64,000 nt of DNA from Caldilineaceae bacterium (GTDB lineage Bacteria > Chloroflexota > Anaerolineae > Caldilineales > Caldilineaceae), in NCBI GenBank assembly GCA_020634755.1, contig JACKBC010000009.1, positions 62,001-126,000 on the forward strand, written 5' to 3'. This document shows positions 1 through 8,213 of the stretch, piece by piece (position 1 is the stretch's first letter; each line of letters starts with the position of its first letter). The position numbers and the translations under genes were made by a program. Below the pieces are notes generated by a model. It did no database searches, was not told where the DNA came from, and saw only the letters and a program-made list of their open reading frames with translations.

Positions 1-43
1 ATCGTCTTTTCTCCTGACGATCCACAGGCGCTGCGTAAGTCGT
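1..43 (-). repeat. Repeat family A, truncated copy at window edge
   Basis: Ends in GGCGCTGCGTAAGTCGT, one of the two characteristic termini of family A (the other is AGGACTTACGCAAGCCT). The rest lies outside the window. Confidence 0.6.
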
Positions 44-181
44 GTAGATAAAGCGCGCAGATAAAGTGCGCGTCTCTGCAAATTGCAGGGTTGTATGGGC
101 ATGATTGCAAAGTAAATCCGCTCCATACAATCAGGTAGAAGTGTGGCGCGTGTGGCGTGGCGCTTGCAATATGGCAATTTT

Positions 182-264
182 AGGAGGTACGCAAGCCTCG
201 ACTAAAGTTGTGTCGCATACAAATGCGCCCACTCTCAGCAACTCACAGGCGCTGCGTACGTTGT
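182..264 (+). repeat. Repeat family A, diverged copy
   Basis: Left end GTACGCAAGCCTCGA and right end CACAGGCGCTGCGTACG match the family termini with substitutions (GTAC instead of TTAC). It lies just beyond the stop codon of the Fur-family gene. Confidence 0.6.
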
Positions 265-271
265 GAATTTG

Positions 272-715
272 TCAATCAGCATTTGGCGCCGATTGGGCCT
301 GACAATCAGCGCAAAGTCCGTATACATCCATTTTGCTGATCCAAGGCTGAAATTGGCTTCCCTTTGGCAGTACGGTTTCTAGCTCAGCCAGGATTGCTGG
401 CGCGGGATAGTCAGTGATCTGATGACACTGCATACAAATCAAATTGACATGTGGTTGCACATTCGTTTCGTAGTGCGTGTGGTCATCACCAAAGCCGATT
501 TCGATGATGGCGCCTAGTTCTTTGAGCAAATTCAATGTGTTGTAAACGGTCGCCCGGCTGATCTCAGGATGATTGGCCGAGATTTCAGCAAAGGCTTGAT
601 ATGGTGTTGGATGCTCATCGGTGTCGGCTAAATACTGGCAAATCACGCGCCGTTGCTCGGTTAGTCGGTGTCCCGCTTGTTTTAATGTATTTGTAAAAAA
701 TTGGGTTGTCTTCAT
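272..715 (-). CDS. Fur/PerR-family metalloregulator
   Basis: Transcriptional repressor of the Fur superfamily, probably peroxide- or metal-responsive. The N-terminal winged helix (about residues 5-80) contains the recognition-helix signature SRATVYNTLNLL. The C-terminal part carries two CxxC pairs (Cys94/97 and Cys135/138), the structural zinc site. I chose the ATG giving MKTTQFF; an upstream in-frame ATG would add six residues. At the PerR regulatory site a His-x-His is expected before the first CxxC, but the sequence reads H-V-N, so one ligand appears to be Asn. A 7-1-7 inverted repeat lies 29 bp upstream of the start, indicating autoregulation. Family membership is certain; PerR rather than Fur or Zur is inferred from the box type. 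Confidence 0.9.
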   Translation of the reverse strand: MKTTQFFTNTLKQAGHRLTEQRRVICQYLADTDEHPTPYQAFAEISANHPEISRATVYNTLNLLKELGAIIEIGFGDDHTHYETNVQPHVNLICMQCHQITDYPAPAILAELETVLPKGSQFQPWISKMDVYGLCADCQAQSAPNAD

Positions 716-743
716 AATGCAGTACGATATCACGCAGTATTAT

Positions 744-758
744 TTAGAATGATTCTAA
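744..758. promoter_or_regulatory. Fur/PerR box 1
   Basis: Perfect 7-1-7 inverted repeat TTAGAATGATTCTAA, one position per half-site away from the PerR consensus TTATAATnATTATAA. It lies immediately upstream of the regulator gene, so it is probably the autoregulatory operator. Confidence 0.8.
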
Positions 759-805
759 TTTATACGAACATTATAGCATTATGTTGGGCCACTGTCAATA
801 GATAA

Positions 806-820
806 TTAGAATCATTCTAA
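806..820. promoter_or_regulatory. Fur/PerR box 2
   Basis: Second perfect copy, TTAGAATCATTCTAA, centred 62 bp (about six helical turns) from the first box. The spacing suggests cooperative or looped binding on the same DNA face. Confidence 0.75.
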
Positions 821-840
821 ATATAAATCAATAAAATAAA

Positions 841-867
841 GCCGCACCAACGGAAAGTTGGTGCGGC
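841..867 (-). terminator. Rho-independent terminator (acpP side)
   Basis: An 11-bp perfect stem GCCGCACCAAC/GTTGGTGCGGC with a 5-nt loop. Read on the minus strand it is followed by TTTATTTTATT, so it would stop transcription arriving from acpP before it enters the regulator promoter. Confidence 0.7.
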
Positions 868-925
868 CTTTGGCTACGGCTATGTCATATGAGCAACGTC
901 ATGTGCATAGCACTTTTATACAGTT

Positions 926-1005
926 AGACGTACGCAAGACCCGAGTAAAATTGCCGAGTCAATTATGGTATACACTCCTGGCAACCCACAGGAACTGCGT
1001 AAGGA
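926..1005 (+). repeat. Repeat family A, diverged copy
   Basis: Left end ACGTACGCAAGACCCGAGTA and right end CCACAGGAACTGCGTAAGG are recognisable but degenerate relative to the better copies near 29.1 kb. Confidence 0.5.
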
Positions 1006-1140
1006 ATGACAGGTAGAACTTAGGCAGCGTCTTGTGAAACCAGAACGCCAAGCGTAAAACAGCGGTAGTCTTGGCCTGGCGCTCACGAGCGCTGCTTAAG
1101 TCGCGTCACTATACCGTGACGTAGAGATCATGCGATACGA

Positions 1141-1374
1141 TCAAGCGCCGTCTAAAAAGGTAACGGCATCTCCCACAGACCGAATCTGCTGTGCTTCCTC
1201 ATCGCTGATTTCACCGCCAAATTCTTCTTCAAACGCCATAATGAGTTCAACAAGATCGAGACTGTCGGCTTCCAAGTCGTCACGGAAATTAGCTTCCATT
1301 GTGACATCACTTGGATCGACGCCAAGCTGCTCGATAATAATGTCTTTGACTTTGTCAAAAGTACTGGTGGCCAT
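1141..1374 (-). CDS. acpP: Acyl carrier protein
   Basis: Carries growing acyl chains in type II fatty acid synthesis as thioesters on a 4'-phosphopantetheine arm. The 77-residue length and acidic composition are standard for the family. The attachment site is Ser38 in the motif EADSLDLVEL, followed by the typical helix LIMAFEEEF. The ATG is preceded by GGAGA at proper spacing. The gene stands alone here, without the usual fabF, fabD or rnc neighbours. The hairpin at 841-867 is the likely terminator. Confidence 0.96.
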   Translation of the reverse strand: MATSTFDKVKDIIIEQLGVDPSDVTMEANFRDDLEADSLDLVELIMAFEEEFGGEISDEEAQQIRSVGDAVTFLDGA

Positions 1375-1399
1375 ACTGAGATTCTCCTTTTGAAACGTA

Positions 1400-2100
1400 T
1401 TACAAACTTGCTTTATGCGCTTTGATTTTGTAAAACCACAAGCTTTGTTACTTTTTGTCCCGATAGCGGGTTCAGATAACAGCGGTAAAGCTCGGTCAAA
1501 AATGACTGCGCGGCCATTGTAGTCAGTGGCGCTCTGCCTGTCAAACTCGGTGGGGCAGGGCGGAGCCTACTTCGTGATAGCATGAATGCCGAACTGAGCG
1601 AACCCTTTTGTCTTTTATTTAGGGCCCATCCGGAAATTCCCTGCGTCAAACCGATCTGTCAGAGATGACGAGTGAACTCACCGCCGAATTTACGGATAGC
1701 TTCTATGCTAAACCTGATTCCTCTTTGGTAAAACACTACACAAAACGATTAGTTGCGGCCAATTCAAAAATATGTTGACGCTTTTTTCGAAAAGCAAATC
1801 AGTCTGAAACTATTGCCACGTTCATGGGGCGCCTAGTGCCTGTTATTCTAGCCTACTTTACACAAAATGCGCTGGCGGGGCAAGCGGTTGCGCCAGTTCG
1901 GAACACGTTTGCAACTCAGCCGTAACTATTGTGCGGCATACTCGTCATCACACGCAGATAATGCATGACTATCAGGCCCTTTGCCAAGACTATTTACATG
2001 GAATTATCTGCCTAAAAATTGATAGCAAAATTACATCTTTTATACGCAACGCGGGTTATGATTGCGTATCCAGTAATTGCTAAATAACTGTTTAAATAAT
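1400..2100. other. Gene-poor stretch with a possible decayed reading frame
   Basis: No confidently supported gene. On the plus strand one frame (1623-1925) runs about 100 codons with a single internal TGA near 1776. It contains a plausible amphipathic first half and a hydrophobic second half (GRLVPVILAYFTQNAL), which could be a remnant of a small gene. I see no homology and no ribosome site, so this may be chance. The opposite strand holds only an unconvincing 78-codon frame. Confidence 0.25.
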
Positions 2101-2137
2101 TGTAACGTAGTACAGGTTCCGCAGGTCTAGTTCCACC

Positions 2138-2305
<168 letters not shown>

Positions 2306-2450
2306 TTTTAAGGGGGATTCATCTGCCCGTGCCAGAAAACTACGCAATATTACGTATCCCATTAGGTCTCGATCCATGCTAAGATAGAAACCAGAGTAGA
2401 AACGGTGCAGTCTACTCAAATTCTCCTCCTTTTGGGTTTTCTTTCTCCTT

Positions 2451-2486
2451 GCAAAAGAGCCGAAGCGATTGCTTCGGCTCTTTTGC
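2451..2486. terminator. Bidirectional hairpin terminator
   Basis: A 16-bp perfect stem GCAAAAGAGCCGAAGC/GCTTCGGCTCTTTTGC with loop GATT. The A- and T-runs inside the stem give a U-tract in either direction. Confidence 0.7.
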
Positions 2487-2514
2487 ATTTGTAGGATTAT
2501 AGAGGCTCAACGGG

Positions 2515-2540
2515 ATCTTTTACAGAGCCAAATGGTATTA
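2515..2540 (+). repeat. Repeat family E, right end only
   Basis: CTTTTACAGAGCCAAATGGT matches the right end of the complete copy at 39928-40024. Confidence 0.5.
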
Positions 2541-2610
2541 TGTGGTCCGGCGTGTCAACCATCTGAGAGCCTACAGTCGATAGTCAATGGCATTTATGCC
2601 GAGCTCTGAA

Positions 2611-2668
2611 TGGGAACCGGAGTTTTTACCTCGCAAAAAACTCCGGTTCCCATCACAACCGCAGTATA
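2611..2668 (+). repeat. Repeat family D copy
   Basis: GGGAACCGGAGTTTTT and AAAAACTCCGGTTCCC form a long hairpin, followed by the family tail CATCACAACCGCAGTATA. Confidence 0.65.
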
Positions 2669-2780
2669 GCTAAGGCCGCTTCCCGTGCGACGCACGGTAT
2701 GCCATGCAAATGCGAGGAGCAAAATGGCGGACACCGTACGACGCACTTTTCGCTCACTTAATGACATTGAGTAGATAGTT

Positions 2781-5144
2781 TTACGGCAGCGGCTCTAGAC
2801 GTAAGCTGTTGTTGCCAATTTCAATGGTGGGGCGGCGCGAGACGCCATCGAAAAGCAGATCAAATTCGCCACGTACAAATTCGCCACTTTGCCACTGGGC
2901 AGTCGCATAAGCGGCGCCCGCCAGCGGCGCCCGCAATTCCGCATGGCCCAACTGCATCACAAATTCCAAATTGGCTGGCCACGTTTGCGGCAGCGGAGAA
3001 GGGGCTTGCCAATAAAGCGTGACGTGTAAAATATCACCCGGTTCAAGATGCTGTTCTGGCGCATGTCTAAAGCCCTGCTTATAGGCATCATAGCCCACAA
3101 ACTGCACGGGCCCCAACTGCGCATTGTATCGATGCTGCACGGGGATAACCGCCAACGGAATAGTTGATTCCATACGGCTAACCTCCACTTGCCCAAGCAC
3201 CAGCACATCACCATCCAGTTCATTCTCCAACTTTTCCCGCGTATTCGTCTCTCCATTATAAAGGACGGCAATCAGTTGATAATGGCCCGGTGGCGTGCCG
3301 GGTGGAATAGCTAAACCGTGATTGTCTATGATCGTTTCATCGGGCTTCCAGGTGGTGGTGGGCCGCAAGCCGCCGGCCGGTTCACTATCGCGCTGGGCCA
3401 CAATCTGGTTGCGCTCATTGAGCAGTTGCAGGCTCACTTTATATGCATGTTGCTGGAGAATTGGCGACTGCCACTGTAGTTGTATCAGCGCGACTTGCCC
3501 TGCCGCTACGGGGCCAATCGATGTCTGGTCACTGGTGCGGGCAGTGTGGCACCAGCCCCGCAGCTGAATCTGATTATGCCAGGTGGGCGGTTTGTCAAAG
3601 GATTGGCACGTTAGCTCCGCCCCTAACGTGTAATTGACAAAACGCATATTGCCCTGCCAGCTCTCTATCCCTTTAAATGCATTCTGATCCAGCCAGCTTT
3701 CCACAAGGCGCTGGGGGTCTGCCTCATCGGTCGCCCAAAACAGGGCGAAGATTGAATGACGGTCGGTGGCGGCAGCGGTTAAGGCATCTATGGTCTGTTG
3801 CGCATCGGCCGGCCGTTGCTGCGGCAGCGCCAGCGTGGGAATAGCTACATGATAATAACGCCACACTTCTTGCTGGCCAGGTGCATCCAGCACGATCAGA
3901 TCCGTTTTGGGATCGCCCACGGCCTGTACGTAGCGCGCTGCGCCGGCATAATTATCGCGGGCCGTGGGGTCGGTGTAATAGCCCGGCAGCGCAACCAGGG
4001 CGACCGCTACTGCGGCGGTTGTGGCGATGGCAAACCACGCCGTGCGCAAGAGCGGCGCGTCATAGAAATGCATAATGGCAGCGGCACTCAGCAGACACCA
4101 AGCCGGGGCTGCTGCCAATAGGAACTTGAGAAATGCTTCTGTAAAAAGCCCCAGACCGAACATGACCAAAATGGGCCCACCCAGCCATAAAGCAAGGGCC
4201 GTGAACTGAATGTCCAATCCCTTACGTGGATGTCTTTGCGCCGCCCTCCACAGGCTATAAGCGCCCAGCAGCGGCAGCAACCCCATGAGCAGCGGCCAGG
4301 TCAGCTCTGTTGTGTTGCGCAGCGGCCCAAGGGTGAGCGTGTGCAGCGTAAATGCCAGCGCGGAGAAAATGGGCGTAGATTCTCCGCCTTTGGGCCAGTT
4401 GAGCACGCGCTGAAGCGCAATGGGCAGCCAGGGCAGATAGCTCGCCACAATGAGCAAGTTGATCAACATAAAGCGCGCCAGCAACTTGAAACGGCGCTGC
4501 TCAGTTGTATAAATGACCCAGTAATACAGATAGGTAGCGCCGGCGGCGCCCAGCAGTATGGGAAAACTGTAGTGAGTCCACAAACCGGCGCTGCCGGCTA
4601 GCACAAAGCCCACGGCAGGCCAAAGCCAGCGCCGCCCATTGGGTGGATATCCCACTGGCTGCTGTTCTTGTTCCATAAGCGCCAGCAGCGCCCAGAACAG
4701 CAGCGCGCTCTCTAGGGCCAGCAGCATATACATGCGCGCTTCTTGGCTATAGTAGATTTGGAGCGGATGGAGCGCCGCCAAAAATGCCGCCAACAGTGCT
4801 AGCGTGTGGCGCGCCCATGGCCGGCGTCCGTCTTGGGGCGAAGTTAAAGACAAGCGAGTGCCGATTTGATAAATTACCCAGACCAGGAGACAGCCAGCTA
4901 CAGCGGAGAAGCTGCGCATTGCCGCCGCGCTGCGACCCCCAAACTGCGTCCAAATTTTGAGTAGCCAGTAATAGCCCGGTGGATGAATGTCGGCCGCGGC
5001 GTCTATGGCAATTTGCGCAAAAGAGCGTTCCGTCAACGCCCACGTGTTGCCCTCATCGCTCCAAAGACTGCTGGCGTCCAATGCATAGAAGCGCAACAGC
5101 GCGCCCAGGAGCAGAATGAGGAGGAGTGGAATGTACTTGCGCAT
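2781..5144 (-). CDS. GT39-type membrane glycosyltransferase with C-terminal soluble domain
   Basis: Polytopic GT-C glycosyltransferase of the ArnT/PMT type, expected to move a sugar from a polyprenyl-phosphate donor to an extracytoplasmic acceptor. The first loop carries the catalytic-type acidic pair in LWSDEGNTWA (Asp30/Glu31), followed by IHPPGYYWLLKIW, typical of the family. About ten hydrophobic segments occupy residues 1-400. The remaining 380 residues are soluble and beta-rich, probably carbohydrate-binding or structural, and are longer than in ArnT. I chose the ATG giving MRKYIPLL; an upstream ATG would add seven residues. It is last in a minus-strand series after the hydrolase and the SH3b lipoprotein, which fits a role in envelope polysaccharide or glycoprotein. 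Confidence 0.85.
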   Translation of the reverse strand: MRKYIPLLLILLLGALLRFYALDASSLWSDEGNTWALTERSFAQIAIDAAADIHPPGYYWLLKIWTQFGGRSAAAMRSFSAVAGCLLVWVIYQIGTRLSLTSPQDGRRPWARHTLALLAAFLAALHPLQIYYSQEARMYMLLALESALLFWALLALMEQEQQPVGYPPNGRRWLWPAVGFVLAGSAGLWTHYSFPILLGAAGATYLYYWVIYTTEQRRFKLLARFMLINLLIVASYLPWLPIALQRVLNWPKGGESTPIFSALAFTLHTLTLGPLRNTTELTWPLLMGLLPLLGAYSLWRAAQRHPRKGLDIQFTALALWLGGPILVMFGLGLFTEAFLKFLLAAAPAWCLLSAAAIMHFYDAPLLRTAWFAIATTAAVAVALVALPGYYTDPTARDNYAGAARYVQAVGDPKTDLIVLDAPGQQEVWRYYHVAIPTLALPQQRPADAQQTIDALTAAATDRHSIFALFWATDEADPQRLVESWLDQNAFKGIESWQGNMRFVNYTLGAELTCQSFDKPPTWHNQIQLRGWCHTARTSDQTSIGPVAAGQVALIQLQWQSPILQQHAYKVSLQLLNERNQIVAQRDSEPAGGLRPTTTWKPDETIIDNHGLAIPPGTPPGHYQLIAVLYNGETNTREKLENELDGDVLVLGQVEVSRMESTIPLAVIPVQHRYNAQLGPVQFVGYDAYKQGFRHAPEQHLEPGDILHVTLYWQAPSPLPQTWPANLEFVMQLGHAELRAPLAGAAYATAQWQSGEFVRGEFDLLFDGVSRRPTIEIGNNSLRLEPLP

Positions 5145-5214
5145 AGGGAGTATGAGGAATATCACCTCAATAACATGATACTAACTGCCCAGTTAAGGGC
5201 CATGCTTGTGATGA

Positions 5215-5245
5215 GACCCGTCAGGTTTTCAAAACCTGACGGGTC
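5215..5245. repeat. Palindrome related to family C
   Basis: A 15-bp perfect palindrome GACCCGTCAGGTTTT/AAAACCTGACGGGTC around a single C, lying between two co-directional genes. It could act as a terminator or attenuator between the hydrolase and glycosyltransferase genes. Confidence 0.6.
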
Positions 5246-5281
5246 TGATGCCATTGATAGCGTTTACCTTGGCAAATGGTA

Positions 5282-6559
5282 TTACCTTAATGAAGTGGCA
5301 TATGCCTTAAAGCTTTCATAAACGGGCTGCGGCGTAAAATCTGGCGCCAGAAGGCGGAAATAGGCTTCCGGCTGGCCGTTGCGTTCCCATTCGTCGGTGG
5401 CGCGTTTGAGGTACCATGTATTAGCCACACCCAGCCAAGGCCATGCGGTGCGGATGCGCTCATAGGCAATGGGCAGATAGCGGGCCTGTGTTTCCAGCGA
5501 AACTTTGCCGTAGCGCGGCTCAACGCCATCGGGGGCCGCGTTCCAATTCATCTCAGAAATCCAGAGCGGTTTAGCTGCATCACCATTTTGCACCATTAAA
5601 TCGCGCACAAATTGATGATGGCTAAAATTGATGACGCGCGGGTGCATGCGGCTATCGGTGGGGCCGCTCCACAGGCCATAGCCCTGGACGGCGCCAATGT
5701 CAAAATAGGGCGCGGCGCCCGCATCATACATGCGCTGCAAGTAAATGAGATCGTTGAGGCTGTTCAGGATCGGCGGCTGCGTATCTGGTTGCAGATCGAT
5801 GGTGGCAGCCATGGCGGCGGCAATGATAACCACATTGGGGTCGGCCTGCCGGGCGGCCGTGGCGCTCAGGCGCAGTAATGCCACATAGTCTTCGGGGCTG
5901 AGCGGCTGGTCCCCCCACTCCCGATGCGTATTGGGCTCGTTCCACAGCTGATAATAACGCACGCGTCCTCGATAACGGCTGACCACGGCGGCAACAAAAT
6001 CAGCAAAGTCGGCATAATTATCAGGCGGTGCTTTTTCGCCGATTTCATCGTTTTGGGCGCGCGTCCACGCCGGTGGATTGCTCAGACGGACAACAAGCTG
6101 CATGTGATACTTTTCCGCCAGTTCAACAATCTGGTCATACTTGTCCCAGGCTGAGCGGTATGGTTCGTGGCGCCGATCTTCAAAGTCGCCTTTGCCGTGA
6201 ATCTCAATATCTTCCCAGGGGAATTCTTGACGCAGCCACGTGAATCCCGCGGCAGCGGCCATTTGTACGGCGCGCTCACGTTTGACGGGCTCAGCCTCCT
6301 GCTCCAGGAAAACGTTGATGCCAAACGGCAAGCTGCTGTGCGTGTGTTGGACGGCGTTGGGCATCAGCCGCAGCCGCGGCCGCCATAAGTCTCCCGCCAG
6401 ATCGCTCAAGCCTTTGATCTGCGGTAAAAAATCTTCCTCACCCGTATGGTTCCACAGCCAGACGCGGGCCGGGGGGCTTTGCAGAATAGAAAAAAGCAGC
6501 CCGCCCAAGATGAGCAGGCTGACCCAAAGCACTAATGTTTGACGCAAGGCTTGTTTCAT
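5282..6559 (-). CDS. Membrane-anchored clan-A glycoside hydrolase (GH39/GH5-like)
   Basis: Probable extracellular glycosidase with a TIM-barrel fold. Residues 9-27 form a single N-terminal membrane anchor. The catalytic region starts near residue 78 (PFGINVF). The acid/base motif is YYQLWNEPN (Glu208) and the likely nucleophile motif is LWISEMNW (Glu336), the Glu pair at the ends of strands 4 and 7 that defines clan GH-A. The substrate cannot be read from sequence; similar proteins are often annotated as beta-xylosidase or cellulase-like. The gene starts 12 bp after the SH3b lipoprotein stop, so the two are almost certainly co-transcribed. Confidence 0.85.
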   Translation of the reverse strand: MKQALRQTLVLWVSLLILGGLLFSILQSPPARVWLWNHTGEEDFLPQIKGLSDLAGDLWRPRLRLMPNAVQHTHSSLPFGINVFLEQEAEPVKRERAVQMAAAAGFTWLRQEFPWEDIEIHGKGDFEDRRHEPYRSAWDKYDQIVELAEKYHMQLVVRLSNPPAWTRAQNDEIGEKAPPDNYADFADFVAAVVSRYRGRVRYYQLWNEPNTHREWGDQPLSPEDYVALLRLSATAARQADPNVVIIAAAMAATIDLQPDTQPPILNSLNDLIYLQRMYDAGAAPYFDIGAVQGYGLWSGPTDSRMHPRVINFSHHQFVRDLMVQNGDAAKPLWISEMNWNAAPDGVEPRYGKVSLETQARYLPIAYERIRTAWPWLGVANTWYLKRATDEWERNGQPEAYFRLLAPDFTPQPVYESFKAYATSLR

Positions 6560-6571
6560 GCTGAAGAAGTT

Positions 6572-7540
6572 TTAGCGGCTGTCAAAATCGACCACGGCCT
6601 GGTTACAATCGCCACCGGGGCCTTTCGATTGGAAGTTGGCCACCTTCGAAATACGCTGACCAGCATCGTTGACGATCCATACATACCAGTTGCCGCTGAC
6701 CGGTTTATTGGCGGAAATAATGTGGCTGTAATAGCCCGTGTCCCATCCATTATAGCCTTCATGGGGTCCACTAATCATGGGGTTTGTAGAAGGCGCCGCA
6801 TCAGGAGCATAACTAAAAACCACTTTGTAACCATTGGCTGGTTGACCATTTTTGTAGACCTTGCCTGCAAACCAGGTGCCAGCTTCTTGCGGATCGCATT
6901 TGCCCACAACAGCCACATTGAATTCATACTGTGGCTCTGCCGGAGCGGCGGGCGCCGGCGCTTGCGTGGGCGCAGGGGCCTGTGTGGGTGGCGGGATAGG
7001 CGTGGCCGTGGCCGGGGGCGCGGTGGGAATTACCTGCGCCAAGGCCACCGATTCTACGTTTTGCGTAGTTACAAGTTGGCCAAAGACCCAACCGCGTTGC
7101 CCATTAAAATCAATTTCCCACCAGTCTCCGGCTTGGTTTTTGCCCGTAATGGGGAAACTCTCGCCGGCATTGGCGGAGCCAAGAATATTGTTAGTTGTGC
7201 TGGGCCCGCCACGTATATTGAGCAGTTGAATGTTCACCACGGCCTGGGCTTGCACCAGCGTGGGTGTGGCAGTTGGCTCTTCTACAGGCGCTGCGGTGGG
7301 CGCGGCTTGTTCTCCAGCGGCGTTATCGGCCGGCTGTTCGACCGCCACCGGTTGCTCCACCTGTATAGGCGTCTCCACTGGCACCGCTGGCTGCGCAATT
7401 TCTGGTGTGGCGGTGAAGGTTGGAGCCGGCGGGCGCGTGCTGACGGGCGGTGGCGCAGACGTACTACAGGCAGAAGCCACCACTACGCCGCACAGGAGCG
7501 ACAGACTAATAACTATAGAGCGGAATGACATCGTAAACAT
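6572..7540 (-). CDS. SH3b-domain lipoprotein
   Basis: Secreted lipoprotein of 322 residues from the chosen start. The signal peptide ends in the lipobox VASAC (Cys25). A Pro/Thr/Ala/Glu-rich linker follows, then an SH3b domain (signature LLNIRGGPSTTNNILG with GDWWEIDFNGQRGWVFG), a second Pro/Ala linker and a C-terminal domain of about 110 residues that I do not recognise. SH3b domains usually bind cell-wall or surface ligands. I chose the ATG giving MFTMSFRS because GAGG lies just upstream and the signal peptide then begins at the N-terminus; the longer frame adds 27 unlikely residues. It heads the minus-strand group with the hydrolase. Confidence 0.8.
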   Translation of the reverse strand: MFTMSFRSIVISLSLLCGVVVASACSTSAPPPVSTRPPAPTFTATPEIAQPAVPVETPIQVEQPVAVEQPADNAAGEQAAPTAAPVEEPTATPTLVQAQAVVNIQLLNIRGGPSTTNNILGSANAGESFPITGKNQAGDWWEIDFNGQRGWVFGQLVTTQNVESVALAQVIPTAPPATATPIPPPTQAPAPTQAPAPAAPAEPQYEFNVAVVGKCDPQEAGTWFAGKVYKNGQPANGYKVVFSYAPDAAPSTNPMISGPHEGYNGWDTGYYSHIISANKPVSGNWYVWIVNDAGQRISKVANFQSKGPGGDCNQAVVDFDSR

Positions 7541-7621
7541 TGGGCGCCTCGGGTTAATTGTAAACAGTTGGAAAACAATACTAAATTTATCGCATCCTAT
7601 TCTATCACAAATCGTATACAA

Positions 7622-8213
7622 AGTGTACGGCCTAGCTTTTCAGTTCGAAGGGTGTAAAACATTGTGGACCCACAGGTAAATATTTGTGATTTCCAGACAA
7701 GGCTATATGATCAACCTTTATTCGGTCAAGTATGAGATGTTCTTGTAAGTGAACGGAGCTAGCTGCTCTGGGCATTGCGCAACCGCTGCTGTACAAGTCT
7801 TAATTATGACGAATATTAGGAGTGTAGAGTTCCCATCCGCGTTTCAATGTTAGGCTTGGATGGCATGAGTCTTTCTGAATTCTTTCATCTATATTAGAAT
7901 CAGTAGAGAGCAACGGCAAGAGAGGACACCGAATTCACCGCCCGGAATCGATGTCTATATTTCCATGTCTATATTGTAGTAAGTCACCGTCAAGAAATAA
8001 GTTGGCGGCCAAACCTGTCAGGTCTCGAAGACCTGACAGGTTTAAATCAATAAGTTATTTCTGAACAGTGGCTAAGCGCCTTTGGGTTGAAAGTCATTTG
8101 TAATATATAGCAACTTAATCCCAGTGTAATATTACCTTACGAATTGGCTTTAACAATTCCTCTTCCCCCAATTCGTATTTTGAACATAACATTACTGGAG
8201 AAAAATTTACATC
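7622..8213. other. Divergent intergenic region
   Basis: Separates the minus-strand SH3b gene from the plus-strand SBBP gene, so it should hold promoters for both. Apart from the family C repeat inside it I see no gene. GGAG precedes the start codon at 8214. Confidence 0.6.
7986..8076 (+). repeat. Repeat family C, full copy
   Basis: Outer arms CAAGAAATAAGTT and AAGTTATTTCTGAAC enclose a perfect palindrome AACCTGTCAGGTC/GACCTGACAGGTT. Confidence 0.75.

Noticed and set aside
1413..1649. 78-codon minus-strand frame
   Set aside because: No ribosome site, no recognisable motif, and unlikely composition.
1623..1925. Plus-strand frame of about 100 codons with one stop
   Set aside because: No recognised homology or ribosome site; a single-stop frame of this length can arise by chance, so I only mention it in the gap entry.
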